A stretch of 64,000 nucleotides of DNA. Origin: Oceanimonas marisflavi. GTDB taxonomy: Bacteria > Pseudomonadota > Gammaproteobacteria > Enterobacterales > Aeromonadaceae. Positions 30,153 to 38,694 of the stretch are shown piece by piece. The DNA lies in the NCBI RefSeq assembly GCF_003049725.1, contig NZ_QAGM01000003.1, positions 1 through 64,000 of the forward strand. Reading direction: 5' to 3'. Made by a program: the position numbers and the translations under genes. The notes beneath the pieces were generated by a model. The model had not been told where the DNA came from, did not search any database, and saw only the letters and a list, made by a program, of their open reading frames with translations. Every line of letters starts with the position of its first letter. The stretch's first letter is position 1.

Positions 30153-31314
30153 CCGCCACCGGCTCCTGAGTATTGAGTCGCCAGATCAGCATTAATACCA
30201 GCAGGATCCAGGGCACGGCGAACAGGTTCAGGCCGGTCCAGCCGAGCAGGGTCACGCCCTGACCGGCAAACAGGCTGCCAAGGGCCGCGGCGGTAAATAC
30301 CAGAAACTCGTTAATGCCCTGCACCCGGGCCTTTTCCGCCGGCCGGTAACAGCGGCTCAGTAAATGAGTGGCGCCGATAAAGGTAAAGTTCCAGCCTGCG
30401 CCCAGCCACAGCATGCCCCACCAGTAGTGCCAGAAGCCAATACCGGACAGGCTCGCCGCCACGCTCAGCAGCAGGGTGGCACAACCCCAGAGGATCACGC
30501 TGCGGGTGCCAAAGCGGCGAATAAGGTGGCCGGTAAAAAAGGACGGCACAAACATGCCCAGCACATGCCACTGGATCACCAGGGCGGTATCGGGAAAGTC
30601 GTGGCTGTGATGCGCCATCGACAAGGGAGTGGCGGTCATCAGCAACACCATGATGCCATAGCCGATCATGCCCGAGGCCACCGCCGCCAGCAGCAGCGGC
30701 TGGCGAAACAGCTCCCCATAGGATCTCACCCGCTCACCGGGCGCAACCACGGTCGCCGCCGGCAGCGGCAGCAGCAGGATCAACAGCAAGGCCACCGCGT
30801 AAAGACCAAGCAGGCCATAAAAGGCACCGGCATACGCGCTGGCGTCATGCCAGTGCTGCGACCAGATCGCCAGATTGGGCCCGATCACCGCCGCCAGTAC
30901 GCCACCGGCCATCACCAGGCTGATGGCCCGGGCATGCTGACCGCTGTCACAGGCTTCCAGCGCCGCGAAGCGGTATTGCTGGCCAACCCCAATGGCGATG
31001 CCGGTCAGAAAGGTGCCACAGGCAAACAGCCCGAGACTGGTCGCCACCAGCCCCTGCAGCGCCACCCAGGCGCCCAGCAGGCCAAACAGGTTGCCGAGCA
31101 CAAAACCGGTCTTGCGACCCAGCCGCTGCATCAGGTGCGCCGCCGGCAGGGTGGCGGTGATCAGCCCGGCAAACTGACAGGCTACCGGCAGGGTGATCTG
31201 CCAGGCTTCAGCGGCCAGCTGCTGGCCGATCAGCGCCGACACCGACACCAGCAGAATATTGCCCGACATCAGCAGCGCCTGGGCAATGGCCAGCCCCCAT
31301 ACGGTAATCGGCAT
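30148..31314 (-). CDS. MFS transporter
   Basis: 388 residues with about 12 predicted membrane helices. MFS motif A-like sequences occur after helix 2 (AAHLMQRLGRKTGFVLGNLF, about 59-78) and after helix 8 (GHLIRRFGTRSVI). Likely a proton-coupled exporter; the substrate is not readable. Flanking genes (mutH and rplS) give no functional hint, and the gene ends inside a dispersed palindrome, suggesting a locally variable region. It might be annotated as a sugar or multidrug exporter elsewhere. Confidence 0.85.
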   Translation of the reverse strand: MPITVWGLAIAQALLMSGNILLVSVSALIGQQLAAEAWQITLPVACQFAGLITATLPAAHLMQRLGRKTGFVLGNLFGLLGAWVALQGLVATSLGLFACGTFLTGIAIGVGQQYRFAALEACDSGQHARAISLVMAGGVLAAVIGPNLAIWSQHWHDASAYAGAFYGLLGLYAVALLLILLLPLPAATVVAPGERVRSYGELFRQPLLLAAVASGMIGYGIMVLLMTATPLSMAHHSHDFPDTALVIQWHVLGMFVPSFFTGHLIRRFGTRSVILWGCATLLLSVAASLSGIGFWHYWWGMLWLGAGWNFTFIGATHLLSRCYRPAEKARVQGINEFLVFTAAALGSLFAGQGVTLLGWTGLNLFAVPWILLVLMLIWRLNTQEPVAA

Positions 31315-31373
31315 GACACATCCTTGGTTACATTAGAAACAATTAAAGCATCTTAACCCGCCCGCCAAAAAAC

Positions 31374-31401
31374 AAAAAGGCCCGCAAATGCGGGCCTTTT
31401 T
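31374..31401 (-). terminator. Terminator of rpsP-rimM-trmD-rplS
   Basis: AAAAAGGCCCGCATTTGCGGGCCTTTTT on the minus strand: a seven-pair GC stem with a short loop and T-runs on both sides, 16 bp past the rplS stop. It could also act on transcripts from the left. Confidence 0.88.
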
Positions 31402-31417
31402 CGACAGCCGGTTCGGC

Positions 31418-31771
31418 TTATTTGGTGGCGAGACGCTCTTTGATCCGAGCGGACTTGCCGGAACGATCGCGCAGGTAGTAAAGCTTGGCACGACGCACGG
31501 CGCCGCGACGCTTCACTTCCACGCTGCCGATCAGCGGGCTGTGAGTCTGGAAGGTACGCTCAACGCCTTCACCGCTGGAGATCTTGCGAACGGTGAAAGA
31601 AGAGTGCAGACCGCGGTTACGCTTGGCGATAACAACGCCTTCGTAAGCCTGCAGACGCTCTTTGCCGCCTTCTACAACACGTACCTGTACGCGCACGGTG
31701 TCACCCGGTACGAATGCGGGGATATCGCTGCGCAGTTGTTCTTCTTCAAGCTGCTTGATGATGTTGCTCAT
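31418..31771 (-). CDS. rplS: 50S ribosomal protein L19
   Basis: Large-subunit protein at the interface with the 30S subunit. 117 residues; starts [20 protein letters not shown], with [20 protein letters not shown] and the [15 protein letters not shown] signature (about 66-80). Last gene of the conserved rpsP-rimM-trmD-rplS operon, 32 bp after trmD. Confidence 0.97.
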   Translation of the reverse strand: MSNIIKQLEEEQLRSDIPAFVPGDTVRVQVRVVEGGKERLQAYEGVVIAKRNRGLHSSFTVRKISSGEGVERTFQTHSPLIGSVEVKRRGAVRRAKLYYLRDRSGKSARIKERLATK

Positions 31772-31803
31772 GATATTTCCTTACCTAGGGTAAACTGAAA
31801 ACT

Positions 31804-32550
31804 CTACTGCTTGTCCTGCTGTTCGCGGACAAATTGGGCAAGAAGCTGTTCCTGCTCGTCAGTCAGAGCTAGGTTGTTAAGCAGTTCCGGCCTTCTCGAC
31901 CAGGTACGGCCCAATGCCTGCTGCATTCTCCAGCGTGCTATGTCTGCGTGGTTGCCACTGAGCAACACCTCGGGAACGGCCATTCCCTCCAGTTGCTCGG
32001 GACGCGTGTAGTGAGGATGATCCAGCAGACCTTCACTGAAGGAATCCTGCTCCGCACTCGCCATGTCGCCCAGTACGCCGGGCACCAGACGGGCCACCGC
32101 ATCAATCAGCACCATGGCCGGCAATTCGCCGCCACTGAGCACGTAATCGCCCACCGACCATTCTTCATCGATATCGGCTTCAATCACGCGCTCGTCCACA
32201 CCTTCATAGCGTCCGGCCACCAGGATTAATTTTTCCTGATTTGCCAGCTCGCGCACGCCCTGCTGATCCAGCCTGCGGCCCTGGGGTGAAAGGTAAATCA
32301 CCTTTGCTCCCTCGCCCGCCGCTGCCCGCGCCGCCGCTATGGCGTCGCGCAATGGTTGCACCATCATCAGCATGCCCGGTCCGCCCCCGTAGGGTCTGTC
32401 GTCGACAGTGCGGTGTTTGTCCCGGGTGAAATCCCGCGGATTCCAGCTTTCAAATGTCAGCAGACCGTCTTTAACGGCCCTACCGGTGACCCCGTAGTCA
32501 CTGACTGCCCGGAACATCTCCGGGAAGAGGCTGACGACCCCTATCCACAT
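31804..32550 (-). CDS. trmD: tRNA (guanine37-N1)-methyltransferase
   Basis: Methylates G37 next to the anticodon and prevents +1 frameshifting. 248 residues of the SPOUT knot class: [20 protein letters not shown] at the N-terminus, [14 protein letters not shown] (about 54-67), [15 protein letters not shown] (about 110-124) and [20 protein letters not shown] (about 136-155). Follows rimM after 27 bp. Confidence 0.98.
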   Translation of the reverse strand: MWIGVVSLFPEMFRAVSDYGVTGRAVKDGLLTFESWNPRDFTRDKHRTVDDRPYGGGPGMLMMVQPLRDAIAAARAAAGEGAKVIYLSPQGRRLDQQGVRELANQEKLILVAGRYEGVDERVIEADIDEEWSVGDYVLSGGELPAMVLIDAVARLVPGVLGDMASAEQDSFSEGLLDHPHYTRPEQLEGMAVPEVLLSGNHADIARWRMQQALGRTWSRRPELLNNLALTDEQEQLLAQFVREQQDKQ

Positions 32551-32577
32551 GATTCTCTCCGTGCAGGACTACCGGGA

Positions 32578-33099
32578 TTAAAAATCCGGATCCCACTCTA
32601 CTTCGATGATTCGGTCCTGAATATTCACGGACTTGATCACCTGTTGCTCCAGAAACGGAATCAACCGTTCCCGTTGACCAAATGCGTCGTTGGCATTGGC
32701 TTTGACCACCAGCACGTCGTTGGAGCCGGTTTCCATCAGCTGAGACACCACACCGAGGTCATAACCCCGGGTATTGCTCACTCGACAACCGACCAGATCG
32801 CGCCAGTAAAATTCATCCGCCGGCAGCGAGGGCAGAGCCTCGGCGCTGACTGCGATGTCGGCACCGGTCAGTGCCTGAGCCTCTTCGCGCAGGTCGATAT
32901 CGGCCAGCTTGCAAATCAGGCTCTTGTTGTGGCGCTTCCATCCAGTGACCTGAATTTCACGCCAGCCTTTGCCATCGTTTATCAGCCAGGGCTGATAATC
33001 GAAAATGCCATCGGGCTGTTCGGTAAAGGAGTTGACTTTCAGCCAGCCCTTGATGCCGTACACGGCGCCCAGGCGGCCTACTATGACAGGTTCACTCAC
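32578..33099 (-). CDS. rimM: Ribosome maturation factor RimM
   Basis: Assists late 30S assembly around S19 and the 16S head. 173 residues: N-terminal RimM domain ([20 protein letters not shown]) and C-terminal PRC-barrel ([14 protein letters not shown] onward), ending in the conserved [10 protein letters not shown]. The start is GTG (33099), with GGAG about 8 bp upstream. It lies between rpsP and trmD. Confidence 0.97.
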   Translation of the reverse strand: MSEPVIVGRLGAVYGIKGWLKVNSFTEQPDGIFDYQPWLINDGKGWREIQVTGWKRHNKSLICKLADIDLREEAQALTGADIAVSAEALPSLPADEFYWRDLVGCRVSNTRGYDLGVVSQLMETGSNDVLVVKANANDAFGQRERLIPFLEQQVIKSVNIQDRIIEVEWDPDF

Positions 33100-33122
33100 C
33101 TTACACTCCTCGCCCGACCGGC

Positions 33123-33374
33123 TCAGGCAGCGGCCTTGGAAGCGTCTTTGACCAGCTTGGCCACGCGCTCGGAAAGGCTTGCACCCTGGGCTACCCAGTG
33201 GTTGATGCGCTCGAGGTCCAGACGCAGTTTTTCTGCCTGGCCGGAAGCGATCGGGTTGAAGAAGCCTACTTTCTCGATGAAACGACCATCGCGAGCGTAG
33301 CGGCTGTCAGCAACTACTACCTGGTAGAACGGACGCTTTTTCGCGCCACCACGTTGTAAACGAATGGTTACCAT
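33123..33374 (-). CDS. rpsP: 30S ribosomal protein S16
   Basis: Early-binding 30S assembly protein, 83 residues: [20 protein letters not shown], then [18 protein letters not shown]. First gene of the rpsP-rimM-trmD-rplS operon. A consensus promoter and two small leader hairpins lie upstream. Confidence 0.98.
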   Translation of the reverse strand: MVTIRLQRGGAKKRPFYQVVVADSRYARDGRFIEKVGFFNPIASGQAEKLRLDLERINHWVAQGASLSERVAKLVKDASKAAA

Positions 33375-33403
33375 ACCGTCCTCTATTTACTTGAAACAAA
33401 CAA

Positions 33404-33441
33404 GGTTCGCGAACAATGCGAACCCCGGCTTAAAATAAGCC
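33404..33441 (-). promoter_or_regulatory. Two leader hairpins of rpsP
   Basis: Inverted repeats GGTTCGC / GCGAACC (33404-33410 with 33418-33424) and GGCTTA / TAAGCC (33427-33432 with 33436-33441) fall in the transcribed leader predicted from the promoter at 33447-33474. Possible translational or attenuation control; no known motif is recognised. Confidence 0.4.
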
Positions 33442-33446
33442 GCGCA

Positions 33447-33474
33447 ATTGTACTCCGATCAGGTGAGAATGCAA
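33447..33474 (-). promoter_or_regulatory. Sigma-70 promoter of rpsP operon
   Basis: Minus strand TTGCAT (33469-33474), 16-bp spacer, TACAAT (33447-33452). Predicted transcription start near 33440, giving a leader of about 66 nt. Confidence 0.75.
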
Positions 33475-33503
33475 CCAAAAGGGGGATGCGCGGCCCGTGT
33501 ATG

Positions 33504-33527
33504 CCACCGGCCGAGGCCGGTGGCAAA
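33504..33527 (-). terminator. Possible ffh terminator hairpin
   Basis: GCCACCGGCC / GGCCGGTGGC stem with a short loop starting 12 bp past the ffh stop. There is no T-run, so it may only protect the 3' end. Confidence 0.5.
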
Positions 33528-33538
33528 TTCGTGGTGAC

Positions 33539-34924
33539 TCAGAACGGACCGCGACGGCCACCGCCGCCCAGACCGCCCGGCCCCATCATGCCCTGCATCT
33601 GGCTCATCATCTTGCGCATGCCGCCCTTGCCGGACATTTTCTTCATCATCTTCTGCATCTGGGTGAACTGCTTGAGCAGCTTGTTCACTTCCTGCACCTC
33701 GGTGCCCGAGCCCAGAGCGATGCGGCGCTTGCGGCTGCCCTTGATCAACTCGGGATGGCGGCGCTCCTTGGGGGTCATGGAGTTGATAATGGCCTCCATG
33801 CGCACGGTGAGCTTGTCGTTAACCTGATCCTTGACGTTGTCGGGCAGCTGGTTCATGCCCGGCAGCTTGTCCATCAGGCTCATCATGCCGCCCATATCAC
33901 GCATCTGCACCAGCTGGTCGCGAAAGTCCTCCAGATCAAAGCCCTTGCCCTTTTTGAGCTTCTGGGCCATTTCGGCGGCCTTGTTCTTGTCCACCGAGCG
34001 TTCCATCTGATCGATCAGCGACAGTACGTCACCCATGCCCAGAATGCGCGAGGCCACCCGGTCCGGGTGGAAGGGCTCCAGAGCATCGACCTTCTCGCCC
34101 ATACCGATAAACTTGATGGGCTTGCCGGTAATGTGACGCACCGACAGGGCGGCGCCGCCCCGGGCGTCACCGTCGGCCTTGGTGAGGATAACGCCGGTGA
34201 GCGGCAGCGCCTCGCTGAAGGCCTTGGCGGTGTTGGCGGCGTCCTGACCGGTCATGGCGTCGACCACAAACAGGGTTTCCACCGGCTCGATGGCGCTGTG
34301 CAGCTGCTGGATCTCGGTCATCATGTCTTCATCGACATGCAGACGACCGGCGGTATCCACCAGCACCACATCAAAGAATTTCTTGCGGGCGTAATCGACG
34401 GCGTTGCGGCCGATGTCCACCGGCTTCTGGCTGATGTCACTGGGGAAGCATTCCACCTCCAGATCCGCCGCCAGGGTTTCCAGCTGCTTGATGGCCGCCG
34501 GACGATAGACGTCGGCACTGACCACCAGCACCTTTTTCTTTTCGCGCTCTTTCAGGTATTTGGCCAGCTTGCCCACCGAGGTGGTTTTACCGGCGCCCTG
34601 CAGGCCCGCCATCAGCACCACGGCCGGCGGGCTGACCGCCAGATCCAGGGCCTCGTTGGCCTCGCCCATCACCGCCACCAGCTCGGCGTTGACGATCTTG
34701 ATAAAGGCCTGGCCCGGGCTCAGGGACTTGGACACTTCCTGGCCCACTGCCCGCTCCTTGACCCGGTTGACGAACTCCCGCACCACCGGCAGGGCCACGT
34801 CGGCCTCGAGCAGAGCCATGCGCACTTCGCGCAGGGTTTCCTTGATATTGTCTTCGGTCAGGCGTCCGCGACCGCTGATGTTCTTCAGCGTGCGCGACAG
34901 TCTTTCGGTGAGATTCTCAAACAT
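33539..34924 (-). CDS. ffh: Signal recognition particle protein Ffh
   Basis: GTPase subunit of SRP that targets membrane proteins with 4.5S RNA. 461 residues from the ATG at 34924 (MFENLTERLSRTLKNI). NG domain with P-loop GLQGAGKTTSVGKLA (about 103-117), G3 DTAGRLHVD and G4 TKADGDARGG; the C-terminal M domain is Met-rich (MQKMMKKMSGKGGMRKMMSQ) and ends in a Gly/Arg-rich tail. The frame extends five codons upstream without need. Divergent from ypjD, as in E. coli. Confidence 0.97.
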   Translation of the reverse strand: MFENLTERLSRTLKNISGRGRLTEDNIKETLREVRMALLEADVALPVVREFVNRVKERAVGQEVSKSLSPGQAFIKIVNAELVAVMGEANEALDLAVSPPAVVLMAGLQGAGKTTSVGKLAKYLKEREKKKVLVVSADVYRPAAIKQLETLAADLEVECFPSDISQKPVDIGRNAVDYARKKFFDVVLVDTAGRLHVDEDMMTEIQQLHSAIEPVETLFVVDAMTGQDAANTAKAFSEALPLTGVILTKADGDARGGAALSVRHITGKPIKFIGMGEKVDALEPFHPDRVASRILGMGDVLSLIDQMERSVDKNKAAEMAQKLKKGKGFDLEDFRDQLVQMRDMGGMMSLMDKLPGMNQLPDNVKDQVNDKLTVRMEAIINSMTPKERRHPELIKGSRKRRIALGSGTEVQEVNKLLKQFTQMQKMMKKMSGKGGMRKMMSQMQGMMGPGGLGGGGRRGPF

Positions 34925-34957
34925 GAACTGCGTCCGCAAATGGCGAAAATTGCGACC

Positions 34958-34986
34958 AGTATAACCAAGTTGCGCCCCGAACTTAA
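34958..34986 (-). promoter_or_regulatory. Sigma-70 promoter of ffh
   Basis: Minus strand TTAAGT (34981-34986), 17-bp spacer, TATACT (34958-34963). About 30 nt of leader before the ATG. Confidence 0.65.
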
Positions 34987-35069
34987 GCGAACCCGGCTGG
35001 CGATGGGCGAGGCCTTGGGGGTATACTGCCCTTTCTTTTTATATTTCCGATAAATGGCTGACATTCATT

Positions 35070-35861
35070 ATGGAATTGCTTGCTGTTCTGGCGATGGCAT
35101 TTTACCTGTTGGCGGCCTTTGCCTGCGTGCACAATCTGTTTAATCCGCACAACAAGGGCCGCCGTTACGGCCTGATGGCAGCCGTCTGCGCCCTGCTGCT
35201 GCATGGCGCCTGGCTGATCAATACGGTGGTGCTGGTGCCGGGGCAGAACCTCAGCATGCTCAACGTGGCTTCCCTGGTCAGCCTGATGGTGGCCGGCCTG
35301 ATGTCGCTGCTGGTGACCCGCTTCAACGTCTGGGTGCTGATGCCGGTTGTCTATGGCTTTGCCTTTCTGTTGCTGGTGGCCGACATGCTGCTGCCCGGTC
35401 ACTACACCATGCATCTGGAAACCCGGCCCGAGGTACTGGTGCATATCGGTCTGGGGCTGATGTCCTATTCACTGCTGGGCATTGCCTGCCTGCTGGCCAT
35501 TTTGCTGGGTTTTCTCGATCACCGGCTGAAAAAGCACAAGCTGACCAACCTGCCCGCCATGCCGCCGCTGATGACCCTGGAACGTCACCTGTTCCGGCTG
35601 ATCTTTGCCGGCGTGGTGCTGCTGACCCTGTCCATTTCCACCGGCCTGTTCTTTCTGCAGGAAATGTTCAGCCCAGGCAAGGTACACAAGGCGGTGCTGA
35701 CCATTATCGCCTGGTGCGTCTATGTGGGGCTGCTGTGGGGCCACCACCGTCTGGGCTGGCGCGGCCGCAAGGTAATATGGACCAGTGTGGCCGGCAGCCT
35801 GCTGCTGACCCTGGCCTATTTTGGCAGCCGCTTTGTGCGGGAAGTTCTGCTCGGTTCTTGA
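35070..35861 (+). CDS. ypjD: CcsA/YpjD-family inner-membrane protein
   Basis: 263 residues with about eight membrane helices and the cytochrome c assembly (CcsA/CcmC-like) fold; HIGLGLMSYSLLGIACLLAI (about 122-141) and the WGHHRLGWRGRK region hold conserved His residues that could bind haem. The role of YpjD itself is not settled. It is divergent from ffh and followed 56 bp later by the CNNM-type transporter, the same ypjD-yfjD order as in E. coli. Confidence 0.9.
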   Translation: MELLAVLAMAFYLLAAFACVHNLFNPHNKGRRYGLMAAVCALLLHGAWLINTVVLVPGQNLSMLNVASLVSLMVAGLMSLLVTRFNVWVLMPVVYGFAFLLLVADMLLPGHYTMHLETRPEVLVHIGLGLMSYSLLGIACLLAILLGFLDHRLKKHKLTNLPAMPPLMTLERHLFRLIFAGVVLLTLSISTGLFFLQEMFSPGKVHKAVLTIIAWCVYVGLLWGHHRLGWRGRKVIWTSVAGSLLLTLAYFGSRFVREVLLGS

Positions 35862-35917
35862 CAGGCTTTCGGCAAACTCGTAGAAATTGATCAGGTTTTT
35901 TACACAGGACGGTCTGT

Positions 35918-37192
35918 TTGGACGACATATCGACGGGTGCCCTTGGCGGCATCCTGATTGCACTGCTGTTTGTTTCCGCCTTTTTCTCCAGCTCCGAAAC
36001 CGGCATGATGTCGCTCAACCGCTACCGGTTGCGGCACCTGGTGCAAAGCCGCCACAAGGCCGCCACCCGGGTTGAAAAGCTGTTGTCCCGCCCGGACAGG
36101 CTGATTGGCCTGATCCTGATCGGCAACAACCTGGTCAATATTCTGGCCTCCGCCATCGCCACCCTGCTGGCCATTCGGCTGTTTGGCGACTATGGCGTGG
36201 CCGTGGCCACCATAGGACTGACCCTGGCGGTGCTGATCTTCTCGGAAGTGACCCCCAAGACCCTGGCCGCCCTCTACCCGGAAAAGGTCGCCTTTCCCGC
36301 CTCCATTATTCTGCGGCCGCTGATGGTGCTGCTGTATCCGGCGGTGTGGACCATCAACGCCATTTCCAACGGTCTGCTGGTGCTGTTTCGCATCAACCCC
36401 AAGGGCGGCGAAGATACCGCCATCAGCTCGGAAGAGCTGCGCACCATCGTCAACGAGGCCGGTGGCCTGATCCCCCGCCGCCACCAGGACATGCTGGTAT
36501 CGATTCTGGATCTGGAAAAGGTGACGGTGGACGACATCATGGTGCCGCGCAACGAGATCTACGGCATTGACATCACTCAGGACTGGCGGAGCATCAACCG
36601 CCGGCTGCTGCAGAGCCCCCACACCAAGGTGCTGCTGTACCGGGACAATATCGATGATGCTCTGGGCTTTATTCACGCCCGGGACGCCCTGCGACTGCTG
36701 GGCCGGGAAGAGCTGTGCAAACCCAGCCTGATGCGGGCGGCACGGGAAGTGTATTTTATTCCCGAGGCCACACCGCTGAACGTGCAGCTGCTCAAGTTTC
36801 AGCGCAACAAGGAACGCATCGGCCTGATTGTGGACGAGTACGGCGATATTCAGGGGCTGATCACCCTGGATGACATTCTGGAAGAGATCGTCGGCGACTT
36901 TACCACCACCATCAGCCCTACCCTGAGTGACGAAATCCAGCCTCAGGATGACGGCTCCTACCTGATTGAAGGCTCTGCCAGCATTCGGGATCTGAACAAG
37001 GAGCTGAACTGGAACCTGCCCACCGACGGCCCCCGCTCGCTGAACGGCCTGATCCTGGAGTATCTGGAAGACATTCCCGAGGCCAATATCGGCCTGCGGG
37101 TGGCGGGTTATCCGATAGAAATTCTGGAAGTGGAAAACAATGTAATCAAGCAGGTGCGGGTGCAGCCCCAGTATTATCTGCCGGGGCCTTGA
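35918..37192 (+). CDS. CNNM/CorC-family membrane protein (YfjD-like)
   Basis: 424 residues. N-terminal CNNM (DUF21) membrane domain with FFSSSETGMMSLNRYRLRHL (about 24-43) and LTLAVLIFSEVTPKTLA; a pair of CBS domains (about 200-330) with VPRNEIYGID and GLIVDEYGDIQGLITLDDIL; and a C-terminal CorC/HlyC domain (about 345-420). The family is linked to Mg2+/Co2+ efflux. The start is TTG (35918), matching the family N-terminus; no ATG occurs before the first helix. Confidence 0.92.
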   Translation: MDDISTGALGGILIALLFVSAFFSSSETGMMSLNRYRLRHLVQSRHKAATRVEKLLSRPDRLIGLILIGNNLVNILASAIATLLAIRLFGDYGVAVATIGLTLAVLIFSEVTPKTLAALYPEKVAFPASIILRPLMVLLYPAVWTINAISNGLLVLFRINPKGGEDTAISSEELRTIVNEAGGLIPRRHQDMLVSILDLEKVTVDDIMVPRNEIYGIDITQDWRSINRRLLQSPHTKVLLYRDNIDDALGFIHARDALRLLGREELCKPSLMRAAREVYFIPEATPLNVQLLKFQRNKERIGLIVDEYGDIQGLITLDDILEEIVGDFTTTISPTLSDEIQPQDDGSYLIEGSASIRDLNKELNWNLPTDGPRSLNGLILEYLEDIPEANIGLRVAGYPIEILEVENNVIKQVRVQPQYYLPGP

Positions 37193-37243
37193 TGACCGTC
37201 CATTCCTGCCAGATTAAAGACGCACTCATTGTATGCGCGGCCT

Positions 37244-37334
37244 GTAGGCGCCGCTTCAGCTGGCGCAAGCCTGAAGGCTACGGCGCATTCAAGGCCTGTT
37301 GCACAGGCCCTGCCGACTAAAGTGGCAGCTACAA
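37244..37334. repeat. 91-bp dispersed repeat, copy 2
   Basis: Between the CNNM gene and nsrR. Collinear with 25830-25920. Starts GTAGGCGCCGCTTCAGCTGG, contains AGGCCTGTTGCACAGGCC (37292-37309), and ends GGCAGCTACAA, with partly complementary ends. Confidence 0.75.
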
Positions 37335-37350
37335 CGGAACCGGAATGCAC

Positions 37351-37809
37351 TCAGCCCGCGCTGCGGCGCAGGCTTTCCGCTTCCAGATGAGTAAAGATGG
37401 TCATCAGCTCGTCCCGGTTTTCCACCAGATCCGCCAGGGTGTACTGCTCCATCACCTGCAAAAAGGCTTCCATGGCCTCGGCCAGGGCATTCCGCAGCCG
37501 GCAGGCCGGTATCAGATGACAGGCCGGGCTGCCACAGTCGATGCCCCTGAGGTTATTTTCCAGCAGCCGGATCACTCGGCCCGCGTTGATATCCCTGGGC
37601 TCACGGGCCAGACGAATACCCCCATTCTTGCCGCGCAGCGCCTCCACATAGCCCTCACGGGCCAGCTGATTGATCACCTTGACCATGTGATTGCGGGATA
37701 CATCATAGAGCGCCGATACCCGGGCCACGCTGGTCAGCTCTCCTCTGGGCAGAGTGGCAAGGTACATCAGGGCCCGCAGGCCAAAATCGGTATAGGTGGT
37801 CAGCTTCAT
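37351..37809 (-). CDS. nsrR: Nitric-oxide-sensing repressor NsrR
   Basis: Rrf2-family iron-sulfur repressor of NO-detoxification genes. 152 residues. Winged helix with SALYDVSRNHMVKVINQLAR (about 32-51) and RGKNGGIRLA, both typical of NsrR. Three cluster Cys at 92, 97 and 103 (DCGSPACHLIPACRL) match E. coli Cys91/96/102. No NO-response target is adjacent. Upstream is mazG rather than rnr, its E. coli neighbour. Confidence 0.93.
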   Translation of the reverse strand: MKLTTYTDFGLRALMYLATLPRGELTSVARVSALYDVSRNHMVKVINQLAREGYVEALRGKNGGIRLAREPRDINAGRVIRLLENNLRGIDCGSPACHLIPACRLRNALAEAMEAFLQVMEQYTLADLVENRDELMTIFTHLEAESLRRSAG

Positions 37810-37882
37810 GAGCGATGTGTCCTGACAGTGGGCACTAACATATATACATAATACACATTCATGAGCACACTGACATTAAATG

Positions 37883-38686
37883 TCAGCCCTGGTCACGCTT
37901 GACCCGGTTCCAGTAACCATCCAGCTCTTCCAGGGAGCAGGCGCGACTGTCCTTGCCATCGGCGGCCAGGGCCTGCTCCACGGCGCGAAAACGACGCTCA
38001 AACTTGTCGTTGGCCCGGCGCAGCACGCTTTCCGGCTCCTGCTTGAGATGGCGCACCAGATTGACGGTGGCAAACAGCAGATCCCCGAGCTCGTCGGCAA
38101 TGCGGTCATCATCACGTTCGGGCTGGTTGAGCTCTGCCATGACCTCGTCCAGCTCTTCGTGGATCTTGTCCACCACCGGCGGCAGCTCGCGCCAGTCAAA
38201 GCCCACGGCGGCGCAACGTTTCTGCATCTTGTGGGCCCGGGTCAGTGCCGGCAGTGCCAGGGGAATGTCATCCAAGGCGCTGGTGGCCGACTCATTACGC
38301 TGCTTGCGTTCCTCGGCCTTGGTGGCCTCCCAGTTGGCCTTGATGGCCGCCTCGTCGTCAAAGCGGACATTACCAAAGACATGGGGATGGCGGCTGACCA
38401 GCTTGTGGCTGATATTCTGTACCACATCACCAAAATTAAAGCGCGACTGCTCCTCGCCGAGACGGGAGTAGAACACCACCTGAAACAGCAGATCCCCCAG
38501 CTCTCCGGGCAGCTCATCCCAGGCCTCACGGGCAATGGTGTCGGCCACTTCGTAGGCCTCTTCCAGAGTGTGAGGCACTATGCTGGCAAAGTCCTGCTTC
38601 AGATCCCAGGGGCAGCCGTTTTCCGGATCCCGCAGCGCGGCCATGATCGCCAGCAGATCGGTCAGTGAATATTGATGTTGTTCCAT
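37883..38686 (-). CDS. mazG: Nucleoside triphosphate pyrophosphohydrolase MazG
   Basis: Hydrolyses NTPs and dNTPs to monophosphates; in E. coli it also helps limit ppGpp under starvation. 267 residues with two MazG repeats. The first has CPWDLKQDFASIVPHTLEEA and the metal-binding E-EEAYE / D pattern; the second has KIHEELDEVMAEL (about 170-182) and DELGDLLFATVNLVRHL. It follows relA by 8 bp, the usual relA-mazG order, but pyrG-eno do not follow. Confidence 0.96.
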   Translation of the reverse strand: MEQHQYSLTDLLAIMAALRDPENGCPWDLKQDFASIVPHTLEEAYEVADTIAREAWDELPGELGDLLFQVVFYSRLGEEQSRFNFGDVVQNISHKLVSRHPHVFGNVRFDDEAAIKANWEATKAEERKQRNESATSALDDIPLALPALTRAHKMQKRCAAVGFDWRELPPVVDKIHEELDEVMAELNQPERDDDRIADELGDLLFATVNLVRHLKQEPESVLRRANDKFERRFRAVEQALAADGKDSRACSLEELDGYWNRVKRDQG

Positions 38687-38694
38687 GTGTCTCC

